A stretch of DNA of 64,000 nt from the NCBI RefSeq assembly GCF_029323795.1, contig NZ_CP119758.1, forward strand, positions 1,240,001 to 1,304,000, read 5' to 3'. The stretch is from Zobellia alginiliquefaciens. GTDB lineage: Bacteria > Bacteroidota > Bacteroidia > Flavobacteriales > Flavobacteriaceae. The position numbers and the translations under genes were made by a program. Positions within the stretch are counted from its first letter, which is position 1; each line of letters opens with the position of its first letter. Positions 26,913 to 33,491 of this stretch are shown piece by piece. Under the pieces are notes generated by a model. It made no database searches. It saw nothing but the letters and a program-made list of their open reading frames with translations, and was not told where the DNA came from.

Positions 26913-27794
26913 ATGACAACACTACTAAATAAGAGGAGGTTTCTAAAAATACATTTTCTGGCAATCATATTAATGGTTCTTTACTCCTGCAGCAAAAAAT
27001 CATATCCTATAGCATATTCATCAAAAGACTCTGATAACAGAGAGATTTTTTTAACTAACTCTGAAGGAATAACCAAAATTAAAATAACAAATAACCTAGG
27101 AGCTGATGGCTATCCCGATTGGTCAACTGATGGCAAACGTATTGCATTTTATGCCAAATATGATGAAGGAAAAACATGGTCTATGCATGTTATGAATAGC
27201 GATGGTACAAATAGACAAAGATTGACTCATGAGAAAAACAAATGGGACAGTTCCCCGACATGGTCTCCAGATGGTAATAAAATAGCATTTGCAAGAGAAT
27301 ACTCTGATTCAGAAGGCAATTGGCAAGAAGAAGTGTGGATTATGAATTCCGATGGTAGTGAGCAAACACAACTAAAAACAATTAGTGGTAGAGCACCTTG
27401 TTTTATGAAAGATGGAAGATTACTGTTTCACTCCAAATCAGAATTCAATCAAATCTGCATAGCCAATGGTGATGGCAGCAATATTATCACGTTAACGAAC
27501 AATAGCGCTAAAGATAAATCTCCGAAAGTTTCACCTGACGGTAAACAAATTGCATTTATTTCAAATAGGGATGGAAATCAGGAAGTCTATATCATGAATA
27601 TAGATGGATCAAATCAAAAACGACTAACATACAATACAGTATCAGACTGGGACGTCTGCTGGTCTCCAGATGGCTCTCAACTCATTTTTGCATCAGATAC
27701 GAGTGAGTATTTAAGTCTATACATGATAAACAAAGATGGCTCTTCAATCAAGAAATTTATCGATAACGGTTCACAACCTTCGTGGTTAAAATAA
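26913..27794 (+). CDS. TolB-like beta-propeller (PD40/WD40-like) lipoprotein
   Basis: 293 aa. Lipoprotein signal ending LMVLYSC. Five to six PD40 repeats follow, with the signature WSPDGxxIAF seen in PTWSPDGNKIAFAR, SPKVSPDGKQIAFISN and VCWSPDGSQLIFASD, and the companion MNxDGxxxxxLT in MNIDGSNQKRLT. Such propellers are protein- or ligand-binding platforms; a Tol-Pal role is unlikely because the TolB N-terminal domain is missing. Lies in the A+T-rich accessory segment. Confidence 0.83.
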   Translation: MTTLLNKRRFLKIHFLAIILMVLYSCSKKSYPIAYSSKDSDNREIFLTNSEGITKIKITNNLGADGYPDWSTDGKRIAFYAKYDEGKTWSMHVMNSDGTNRQRLTHEKNKWDSSPTWSPDGNKIAFAREYSDSEGNWQEEVWIMNSDGSEQTQLKTISGRAPCFMKDGRLLFHSKSEFNQICIANGDGSNIITLTNNSAKDKSPKVSPDGKQIAFISNRDGNQEVYIMNIDGSNQKRLTYNTVSDWDVCWSPDGSQLIFASDTSEYLSLYMINKDGSSIKKFIDNGSQPSWLK

Positions 27795-27835
27795 AAACAC
27801 TACTCAAATGTAAAAAACAGAACGCCTAACCAAGA

Positions 27836-28402
27836 ATGAATGAATTGAAAATCTATTTAGAAACATTAGTCCCTTTTACAGAAAGTGAAATGGAAGTTTT
27901 CATTTCATTGTTTTCTGAAATTCAACTCAAAAAGAAGGACTATTTTGCCAAAGAAGGAGAGTTTTCATCAAAGTTAGCTTTTATTTCAAATGGAGTAATG
28001 CGCGCATTTTTTCGCAATAAAAGGGGAAATGAATACAATAAAACGTTCTTTACACCTTCAAATTTTGTAGCAGCATATTCATCGATAACAACAAAGCAGA
28101 AAAATTTAATTAATATTCAATGCCTAACGGACTGCACACTTTTAGTTGCTGATTTTAGACAACTAACTTCACTTTATAAAAAGTATCCGAAATTTGAAAG
28201 CCTTGCTCGAACCATGGCAGAATACAAGTTTGCAATAAAAGAGAAAAGAGAAATTGAACTTGTAACGCTTGAAGCAACGGAACGCTACTCAATCTTCAAA
28301 AAAGAACATCCAGATTTAGAAAACCTAATTAACCAATACCATATCGCTTCGTATTTAGGTATTACCCCAACTCAATTAAGTCGTATAAGAGCCAAAAAGT
28401 AA
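27836..28402 (+). CDS. Crp/Fnr family transcriptional regulator
   Basis: 188 aa, the short Bacteroidota Crp type. Cyclic-nucleotide-binding-like beta barrel at about 20-115 (YFAKEGEFSSKLAFISNGVM); C-terminal helix-turn-helix IASYLGITPTQLSRIRAKK. No cysteine cluster for an Fe-S centre. A perfect 14-bp palindrome lies 5 nt after its stop, before the SDR gene, with the spacing of a class II activator site. It likely controls the SDR-DJ-1 pair. Confidence 0.87.
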   Translation: MNELKIYLETLVPFTESEMEVFISLFSEIQLKKKDYFAKEGEFSSKLAFISNGVMRAFFRNKRGNEYNKTFFTPSNFVAAYSSITTKQKNLINIQCLTDCTLLVADFRQLTSLYKKYPKFESLARTMAEYKFAIKEKREIELVTLEATERYSIFKKEHPDLENLINQYHIASYLGITPTQLSRIRAKK

Positions 28403-28406
28403 AATC

Positions 28407-28420
28407 TTTACATATGTAAA
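28407..28420 (+). promoter_or_regulatory. Candidate Crp-family operator upstream of the SDR gene
   Basis: TTTACATATGTAAA is a perfect 14-bp palindrome centred at 28413.5. Its end is 22 nt from GAATTTTG (28443-28450), a one-mismatch -7 box, so the dyad would be centred near -41.5. The same spacing is found at the Fnr-type sites between 55.8 and 59.7 kb. Confidence 0.5.
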
Positions 28421-28437
28421 TGGTTTGACTCTTTATT

Positions 28438-28466
28438 CTCGTGAATTTTGCTTTAAATATCACGAG
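28438..28466 (+). repeat. Inverted repeat over the SDR promoter/leader
   Basis: CTCGTGA (28438-28444) and TCACGAG (28460-28466) are perfect inverted copies 15 nt apart, bracketing the putative -7 box and ending 1 nt before the SDR start. It could be a second operator or, in part, a leader hairpin. Confidence 0.45.
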
Positions 28467-28467
28467 T

Positions 28468-29202
28468 ATGAAATTGTACAATAACAAAATTCTTATTACA
28501 GGTGCTACTTCAGGAATTGGTAGAGAATTGGCAGAGCGGTTTTGCCAATTGGACAATCAAATAATAGCTATTGGCAGAAATGAGATTAGATTAGAAGAAC
28601 TCGTAAAATTTGACAAGCGAATTACCTCATTTGAATGCGATATTTCTTCACAATTAGAATTGAACCGACTTGTAACTTATATAAACCAAGAACACAAAGA
28701 CTTAAATGTGTTGATAAACAACGCAGGTATACAGTATAACCAAACTTTGTTGGACGAAACTTATACCCTACAGAAAATTGAAAATGAAATAAGTACAAAT
28801 CTGACATCACCTATAAAACTTATTACTTCATTGATTCCTGTACTTCAACGTAATTCTAATTCAGCCATTGTTAATGTTTCTTCAGGTTTAGCCATTGTTC
28901 CTAAAGCCAAATCAGCTGTCTATTGCGGAACAAAAGCAGCAATTCACATTTTCTCAAAATCATTGCGATACCAATTAGATAAAGTAAAAGTATTTGAAAT
29001 AATACCACCTTTAGTAGATACTGAAATGACCAAAGGAAGAGGCAAAAGAAAAATTTCACCTCAAAGGTTGGTAGATGAGTTTATAAAAGCCTATAAAAAC
29101 AATAGATATGAAGTGAATATTCACAAAGTAAAACTATTGAGAATCATAAACAGAATTAGTCCGAAAATAGCCGATAGAATAATGAAAGGCGTAACAATTT
29201 AA
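28468..29202 (+). CDS. Short-chain dehydrogenase/reductase (SDR), DltE-like
   Basis: 244 aa from the ATG at 28468. The upstream GTG at 28441 is in frame but lies before the predicted transcription start. Classical SDR: cofactor motif ITGATSGIGRELAERF, NNAG, the catalytic Ser in IVNVSSG, and Tyr-x-x-x-Lys in YCGTKAA. NAD(P)-dependent; the substrate is unknown. A C-terminal basic tail (KIADRIMKG) is like that of DltE-type SDRs. Followed after 11 nt by the DJ-1/PfpI gene, so surely one transcript. Confidence 0.88.
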   Translation: MKLYNNKILITGATSGIGRELAERFCQLDNQIIAIGRNEIRLEELVKFDKRITSFECDISSQLELNRLVTYINQEHKDLNVLINNAGIQYNQTLLDETYTLQKIENEISTNLTSPIKLITSLIPVLQRNSNSAIVNVSSGLAIVPKAKSAVYCGTKAAIHIFSKSLRYQLDKVKVFEIIPPLVDTEMTKGRGKRKISPQRLVDEFIKAYKNNRYEVNIHKVKLLRIINRISPKIADRIMKGVTI

Positions 29203-29213
29203 AACATTCTAAA

Positions 29214-30017
29214 ATGAAAATTAGAACTTTAATAATAATATTAGTGCTTTTAGCCAAAACGGTTTCTGCACAAAACAACAAAATACTATTTGTCATGAGT
29301 GCAGCAGATACGTTGCAATTGAACAATGGAGAGAAACTTCGACAAACTGGTGTGTTCTTGAATGAGTTTTATCTCGCGTATAAATCTGTAACAGAAGCTG
29401 GATATACTGTAGATTTTGCAACACCAAATGGAATTGTTGCAACAATAGATGAAGAAAGCATAAACGACAAGTATTGGAAAAATAACTTGAAAGTAAAAAA
29501 TGAAGCTCTAATATTCACTAAAACAGATAGTATATTTAATAGCCCAAAAACACTTGAAAAAGCTATTGAAAACAAATCTGATTATATAGGTTTGATAATT
29601 CCAGGTGGTCAAGGCTTAATGGTAGATTTAAAAGATGACATAAACACACCTATTCTATTAAAGTACTTTGCAAAGGAAAATAAACCGACAGGTCTTATTT
29701 GTCACGCGCCCAGTCTCATATTAACCATACCAAAAGAAGAAAATCCATACATTGGTTTTAAAGTTAATTCGGTTTCGTCTTTTGAGGAGTTTGTAATTGA
29801 GCGTTTCATTATGAAAGGAAAACCCAAAAACAGAAAAATAGCCAAAAGATTGAAAAAATTGGGGTTAAAATATAGAAGGAAACTACCAAAGGCAAACTAT
29901 GCTGTAAAAGACAGGAATTTAGTAACCAGTCAAAACCCGTTTTCTGGAACAGCATTTAACAAACTTTATTTAGAAGCATTAACCGAATATTTGAAAAATA
30001 ATAAAAACAGGAACTAA
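29214..30017 (+). CDS. Exported DJ-1/PfpI (class I glutamine amidotransferase-like) protein
   Basis: 267 aa. Signal peptide MKIRTLIIILVLLAKTVSAQ, so it is exported, unlike cytoplasmic Hsp31/YajL. DJ-1 fold: the conserved acid region VDFATPNG, the turn IIPGGQGLMVDL, and the nucleophile Cys in TGLICHAPS (nucleophile elbow with the following His). Family members act as glyoxalases/deglycases or chaperones. Second gene of the SDR unit in the accessory segment. Confidence 0.85.
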   Translation: MKIRTLIIILVLLAKTVSAQNNKILFVMSAADTLQLNNGEKLRQTGVFLNEFYLAYKSVTEAGYTVDFATPNGIVATIDEESINDKYWKNNLKVKNEALIFTKTDSIFNSPKTLEKAIENKSDYIGLIIPGGQGLMVDLKDDINTPILLKYFAKENKPTGLICHAPSLILTIPKEENPYIGFKVNSVSSFEEFVIERFIMKGKPKNRKIAKRLKKLGLKYRRKLPKANYAVKDRNLVTSQNPFSGTAFNKLYLEALTEYLKNNKNRN

Positions 30018-30120
30018 TACTCGAATGGAATTAGAAACGGAATAACAGGACTAGAAAACACTACTGGCAACAAAGCCCCCCTTGCACAAGCCGTTGATCC
30101 TCCTCGGAACGGATTCATAT

Positions 30121-30148
30121 AAGCCCCTTTCAGGGGCTTTTTGTTTTT
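30121..30148 (+). terminator. Rho-independent terminator
   Basis: AAGCCCC-TTTCA-GGGGCTT stem followed by TTTGTTTTT. It lies 104 nt after the DJ-1/PfpI stop and is the first strong stop signal for the accessory genes on the + strand. Confidence 0.75.
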
Positions 30149-30444
30149 ATATAGGTATTTGTAGTTTGATTATTGGAGGGTTTATAGGACCCAAAAACAG
30201 CTGAATGGACTGCTTTTATAAAAAGTTATATCAAGCGTAGTTAATTACAAACAAACAAGTAATTCATTCGGTTTAAAACAGATTTCACTTTACTAATTTA
30301 CAAATACTTAAGTCTAAAAAACCACCCCTGAATGAATTGATATAAACCAACAATCGTAGTCTACCATAATATTTCCATTGACAATGTTTCAGAAAGCTTA
30401 TTGCGTTATGCATCCATCTTTTGGTCTACGTTCATTATTTTACG

Positions 30445-30465
30445 ATGTTCATTGACAATGAACAT
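30445..30465. repeat. 21-bp palindrome, candidate operator or protein-binding dyad
   Basis: ATGTTCATTG, a central A, then CAATGAACAT: 10-bp perfect arms. The 11-mer core CATTGACAATG occurs a second time at 30376-30386, 74 bp upstream. No TAnnTTTG box at a useful distance was found on either strand, and no gene is adjacent. Confidence 0.55.
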
Positions 30466-30611
30466 TCAATTAAAGTGAACTTTCCAATGAAAACCAAAGA
30501 ATTATCTAGATACAATTAAATTTCAATGGAGTTGATTTGTAAGTCTACACAAATAATTTTCAACAAAAGCTAAAGAGGCTAATGTTTGACTATTGTTTGA
30601 CCAGAAATAAA

Positions 30612-30640
30612 AAAGCCGACTCCTAAAAGTCGGCTTTCCT
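30612..30640 (-). terminator. Terminator of tRNA-Leu
   Basis: A 10-bp perfect stem (AAAGCCGACT / AGTCGGCTTT, loop 6 nt). On the minus strand it is followed by TTTATTT, just 8 nt past the tRNA 3' end. Confidence 0.8.
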
Positions 30641-30644
30641 TTTG

Positions 30645-30726
30645 TACAGGCGGAGAGACTCGAACTCTCACACCTTGCGGCACTAGATCCTAAGTCTAGC
30701 GTGTCTACCAATTCCACCACGCCTGC
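30645..30726 (-). tRNA. tRNA-Leu (anticodon UAG)
   Basis: 82 nt on the minus strand. Acceptor GCAGGCG pairs with CGCCTGT (last pair G-U), with discriminator A. D-arm region GGTGGAATTGGTAGACAC, anticodon stem-loop CTAGA-CTTAGGA-TCTAG with anticodon TAG, a long variable arm typical of Leu (TGCCGCAAGGTGT), and T-arm GAGAGTTCGAGTCTCTC. CCA is not encoded. A -7 box lies 24 nt upstream. Confidence 0.95.
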
Positions 30727-30749
30727 ATTTCCAATATCAAATTGGGATG

Positions 30750-30757
30750 CAAATATA
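30750..30757 (-). promoter_or_regulatory. -7 promoter box of tRNA-Leu
   Basis: TATATTTG on the minus strand is a perfect TAnnTTTG, 23 nt before the mature tRNA 5' end, leaving a leader of about 18 nt for RNase P to remove. Confidence 0.55.
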
Positions 30758-30828
30758 ATGCAAATTTTCAATTCTCTAAATTTTCCGCCATTTAAAAACG
30801 TTCTTTTTTGTAATTTTAAATTACACCC

Positions 30829-30836
30829 TAAACTTG
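30829..30836 (+). promoter_or_regulatory. -7-like box directly before the M20 peptidase start
   Basis: TAAACTTG matches TAnnTTTG at 7 of 8 positions, with TTTTTTG 18 nt upstream as a -33 element. Transcription would begin at or next to the ATG at 30841, implying a leaderless mRNA. Confidence 0.4.
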
Positions 30837-30840
30837 CTCT

Positions 30841-32229
30841 ATGCAAAACGTACAAGATTACATTTCAAAAAACAAACAAAGGTTCATAGATGAACTTATA
30901 CAACTCCTTCGTATTCCGTCGGTAAGCGCGGACTCTGCTTTCTCTCAAGATGTATTGGATACTTCCGAAGCCGTAAAAACAGCACTGGAAAATGCAGGTT
31001 GCGATGCGGTCGAAATCTGTGAGACCGATGGCTACCCCATCGTTTATGGCGAAAAAATAATTGACCCCAACTTACCTACCGTCTTGGTTTACGGACATTA
31101 TGATGTGCAACCGCCGGATCCAATGGGTTTATGGAACTCCCCTCCGTTCGAACCCATTATCAAAAAAACCGAAACACACCCCGAAGGAGCAATTTATGCT
31201 CGTGGCGCTTGCGATGACAAAGGCCAAATGTACATGCATGTAAAGGCATTGGAATTCATGGTAAAAACCAACCAGTTGCCCTGCAACGTAAAATTTATGA
31301 TCGAAGGCGAAGAAGAAGTGGGCAGTAACAATCTGGCCGTTTTTGTAGCCAATAATCATGAAAAGCTTGCCAATGACATTATCTTGATTTCAGATACCGG
31401 CATGATTGCAAACGATGTGCCTTCCATTACCACGGGACTACGCGGACTCAGCTATGTAGAAGTGGAAGTTACCGGCCCCAACAGGGATTTACATTCCGGA
31501 CTCTATGGAGGTGCCGTGGCCAACCCCATAAACGCGCTCACAAAAATGATTGCCTCGCTTCATGACGAAAATAATCATATTACTATTCCCGGTTTCTATG
31601 ACAAGGTGGAGAACCTTTCACTAGAAGAGCGAGCGGAAATGGCAAAAGCGCCCTTTAGCCTGGAAGCCTATCAAAAAGCGTTAGATATTGACTCCGTTGC
31701 AGGCGAAAATGGCTATAGCACCAATGAGCGCAACAGCATACGCCCTACCCTAGATGTAAACGGAATCTGGGGCGGTTACATAGGCGAAGGCGCCAAAACG
31801 GTAATTGCCAGTAAAGCCTATGCCAAAATATCCATGCGATTGGTTCCTAACCAGGATTGGCAGGAAATTACCCAATTGTTTAAAACCCATTTTGAAAGTA
31901 TTGCGCCAAAAGGGGTTACTGTAAAAGTAAAACCACACCATGGTGGACAAGGGTATGTAACGCCAATTGATACCATCGGTTATCAAGCGGCTTCAAAAGC
32001 ATATGAAACTACCTTTGGCAAGAAACCTATTCCACAACGTAGCGGTGGTAGTATACCTATTGTAGCATTGTTCGAGAAAGAATTGAACAGTAAGACCATT
32101 CTTATGGGCTTTGGGCTAGACAGCGATGCCATTCACTCGCCCAACGAACATTTTGGGGTTTGGAACTACCTAAAAGGTATTGAGACCATACCTTATTTCT
32201 ATCAGAACTTTACAGAAATGAACAAGTAA
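30841..32229 (+). CDS. M20 family metallopeptidase (dipeptidase)
   Basis: 462 aa di-zinc exopeptidase of the CNDP/ArgE/DapE clan. Metal and catalytic motifs: LVYGHYDVQPPDP (first His and Asp), RGACDDKGQ (bridging Asp) and EGEEEVGS (catalytic Glu plus metal Glu). The lid/dimerisation domain is in the middle (DLHSGLYGGAVANP) and the last metal His is in DAIHSPNEHFG. Cytoplasmic (no signal); cleaves dipeptides or related amides. The start agrees with the family N-terminus (YISKNKQRFIDELIQLLRIP). Confidence 0.93.
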   Translation: MQNVQDYISKNKQRFIDELIQLLRIPSVSADSAFSQDVLDTSEAVKTALENAGCDAVEICETDGYPIVYGEKIIDPNLPTVLVYGHYDVQPPDPMGLWNSPPFEPIIKKTETHPEGAIYARGACDDKGQMYMHVKALEFMVKTNQLPCNVKFMIEGEEEVGSNNLAVFVANNHEKLANDIILISDTGMIANDVPSITTGLRGLSYVEVEVTGPNRDLHSGLYGGAVANPINALTKMIASLHDENNHITIPGFYDKVENLSLEERAEMAKAPFSLEAYQKALDIDSVAGENGYSTNERNSIRPTLDVNGIWGGYIGEGAKTVIASKAYAKISMRLVPNQDWQEITQLFKTHFESIAPKGVTVKVKPHHGGQGYVTPIDTIGYQAASKAYETTFGKKPIPQRSGGSIPIVALFEKELNSKTILMGFGLDSDAIHSPNEHFGVWNYLKGIETIPYFYQNFTEMNK

Positions 32230-32234
32230 ATCAA

Positions 32235-32268
32235 AAAAGGGGAATCAACTAAAACTGATTCCCCTTTT
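32235..32268. terminator. Bidirectional terminator between the M20 peptidase gene and phnA
   Basis: A 13-bp perfect stem (AAAAGGGGAATCA / TGATTCCCCTTTT, loop 8 nt) with A and T runs on the two sides, 6 nt past the peptidase stop and 2 nt from the phnA stop. Confidence 0.87.
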
Positions 32269-32269
32269 C

Positions 32270-32848
32270 TTATATCTTCTTCACATATTTAGTAATGATC
32301 ACGGTAAGTGTAGGTCCTACTTTACCTTCAATATATTCTGCATTTTCACGGTCCAAGGAAATTCTACGTACCGCAGTACCTTGTTTAGCAACTTGGCTAG
32401 AACCCTTAATTTTCAAGTCCTTCACCAAGACCACACTATCTCCATTTTGAAGAATTACGCCATTCACATCACGGTGAATTATTTTTTCATCTTCAGACAA
32501 GCCTTCACCTGTAGCCTTTGCCCACTGCAATGCGTCATCTTCCAAATACATCATATCCAACAAATCTTTAGGCCAACCCTCAGATTTTAAACGCGAAAGC
32601 ATACGCCAGGCCACTACCTTTACAGCGTCGTATTCGCTCCACATACTATCGTTTAAGCAACGCCAATGATTGGCATCCGTAGTTTCTGGGTTCTCTACTT
32701 GACCAATGCACGTAGTACACGCCAAAATACTTCCATCAATACCTCCTGTAGAAACAGGCTGCACTTCATACACATTCAGTTCGCTAGTGGCACCACATAA
32801 TTCGCAAGCACTACCACTTCTATTGGTTAATTCTTCAAGTACACTCAT
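32270..32848 (-). CDS. phnA: PhnA domain protein
   Basis: 192 aa. N-terminal zinc ribbon with Cys pairs CELCG and CTTC. C-terminal PhnA/YjdM domain (DVNGVILQNGDSVVLVKDLK, then RISLDRENAEYIEGKV). Despite the name (alkylphosphonate uptake) PhnA proteins have no firmly established phosphonate role; this longer Bacteroidota form has an extra middle region. Monocistronic between the terminator and a TACATTTG promoter box. Confidence 0.87.
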   Translation of the reverse strand: MSVLEELTNRSGSACELCGATSELNVYEVQPVSTGGIDGSILACTTCIGQVENPETTDANHWRCLNDSMWSEYDAVKVVAWRMLSRLKSEGWPKDLLDMMYLEDDALQWAKATGEGLSEDEKIIHRDVNGVILQNGDSVVLVKDLKIKGSSQVAKQGTAVRRISLDRENAEYIEGKVGPTLTVIITKYVKKI

Positions 32849-32865
32849 AACGGTTAAATAAGGGT

Positions 32866-32873
32866 CAAATGTA
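32866..32873 (-). promoter_or_regulatory. -7 promoter box of phnA
   Basis: TACATTTG on the minus strand is a perfect TAnnTTTG, 17 nt before the ATG. Confidence 0.45.
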
Positions 32874-32934
32874 AAGTTTTCACCCCTAATATGGTCTATA
32901 GTAGTTCCCTTTTATCCTTTAAATCTTAACACGG

Positions 32935-33024
32935 GCGTTCCCGCTAAAAAACGGGTCGGGCTATCCGTTACAAGTACGGTTTGCAAAAAAGCAAATCCGG
33001 GCTTTGCACTACTATCCCTAACGC
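32935..33024. repeat. Intergenic repeat element bounded by GCGTT/AACGC
   Basis: A 90-bp element that starts with GCGTT and ends with the inverted AACGC. Inside are two hairpins (CCCG-CGGG around an A-rich loop, and TTTGC-GCAAA) and the phrases GGGTCGGGCTATCC and CTATCCCTAACGC. Very similar elements are, from memory, scattered between genes in flavobacterial genomes; I cannot run the search. It lies just upstream of the first BlaI operator. Confidence 0.5.
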
Positions 33025-33059
33025 ATGACCAAAACCCGCGTTAACTAACAATTAACAAC

Positions 33060-33101
33060 TCTACATTTGTAGAATTAAATTCTAAGCTCTATGTTTGTAG
33101 A
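33060..33101 (+). promoter_or_regulatory. Two BlaI-type operators overlapping -7 boxes (first module)
   Basis: TCTACATTTGTAGA (33060-33073) is a 6+2+6 perfect dyad; TCTATGTTTGTAGA (33088-33101) is the same with one mismatch, 28 bp further on. Each contains a perfect TAnnTTTG box (TACATTTG, TATGTTTG), so bound repressor would cover the promoter. They resemble the TACA/TGTA arms of BlaI/MecI operators. Confidence 0.65.
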
Positions 33102-33123
33102 ACACAATATGTAAAACTCAGTA

Positions 33124-33489
33124 ATGCAGCTTTCAAAAACAGAAGAAGAACTTATGAATATTTTATGGAAGCAAAAAAAAGCTTTCATGAAAGACCTACT
33201 AGATGCATATCCTGAGCCAAAACCTGCTACGACCACCGTAGCCACCCTCTTAAAAAGAATGACGGACAAAGGTTTTGTGGCCTATAAAAGTTTAGGGCGT
33301 AGCCGAGAGTATTATCCATTGGTTAAAAAGAAAGACTATTTCACAAAACATGTAAACGGACTCATTAAGAACTTTTTTAATGATAGCCCAGGACAATTTG
33401 CTTCCTTTTTCACCAAAGAAACCGACTTGAGTAGAGAAGAGCTTGAGGATTTAAGAAAATTGATAGACAACGAAATCAAAAAGCGATAA
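33124..33489 (+). CDS. BlaI/MecI/CopY family transcriptional repressor
   Basis: 121 aa. Winged helix at residues 1-75 (LSKTEEELMNILWKQKKAF, then ATTTVATLLKRMTDKGFV), C-terminal dimerisation helices. Homologues repress their own operon and are inactivated by cleavage when the paired M56 sensor is triggered. The M56 gene starts 2 nt after the stop. Two dyads upstream overlap -7 boxes and are probable autoregulatory operators. Confidence 0.92.
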   Translation: MQLSKTEEELMNILWKQKKAFMKDLLDAYPEPKPATTTVATLLKRMTDKGFVAYKSLGRSREYYPLVKKKDYFTKHVNGLIKNFFNDSPGQFASFFTKETDLSREELEDLRKLIDNEIKKR

Positions 33490-33491
33490 CA

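Larger units (their letters stand above)
24100..30150. other. Accessory, A+T-rich segment with cassette-like gene boundaries
   Basis: Between the truncated ABC-F gene and the terminator at 30121 lie five genes not usually neighbours (GH3, TolB-like, Crp, SDR, DJ-1/PfpI). Base composition is visibly richer in A+T, and intergenic DNA carries inverted repeats and structured elements. The left end is a clear junction (group II intron piece plus gene fragment). The right end is soft and I cannot fix it; no integrase or att site was found. Horizontal acquisition is inferred. Confidence 0.45.
30018..30644. other. Gene-free region of about 630 bp
   Basis: No credible coding sequence. It holds a + strand terminator (30121-30148), two copies of CATTGACAATG (30376 and 30450), the second inside a 21-bp palindrome, and the tRNA-Leu terminator (30612-30637). 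The rest is A+T-rich with no feature I can name. Confidence 0.6.

Noticed and set aside
30090-30122. A segment resembling group II intron domain V (AAGCCGTT ... AACGGATTC), a possible 3' end of the intron remnant.
   Set aside because: Too short (28 instead of about 34 nt), lacks the GAAA tetraloop and the second bulge pattern, and lies in the wrong orientation relative to the 5' fragment at 24187.
30523-30855. 110-aa minus-strand open frame covering tRNA-Leu.
   Set aside because: It reads through a clear tRNA gene and its terminator, so it is not a protein gene.
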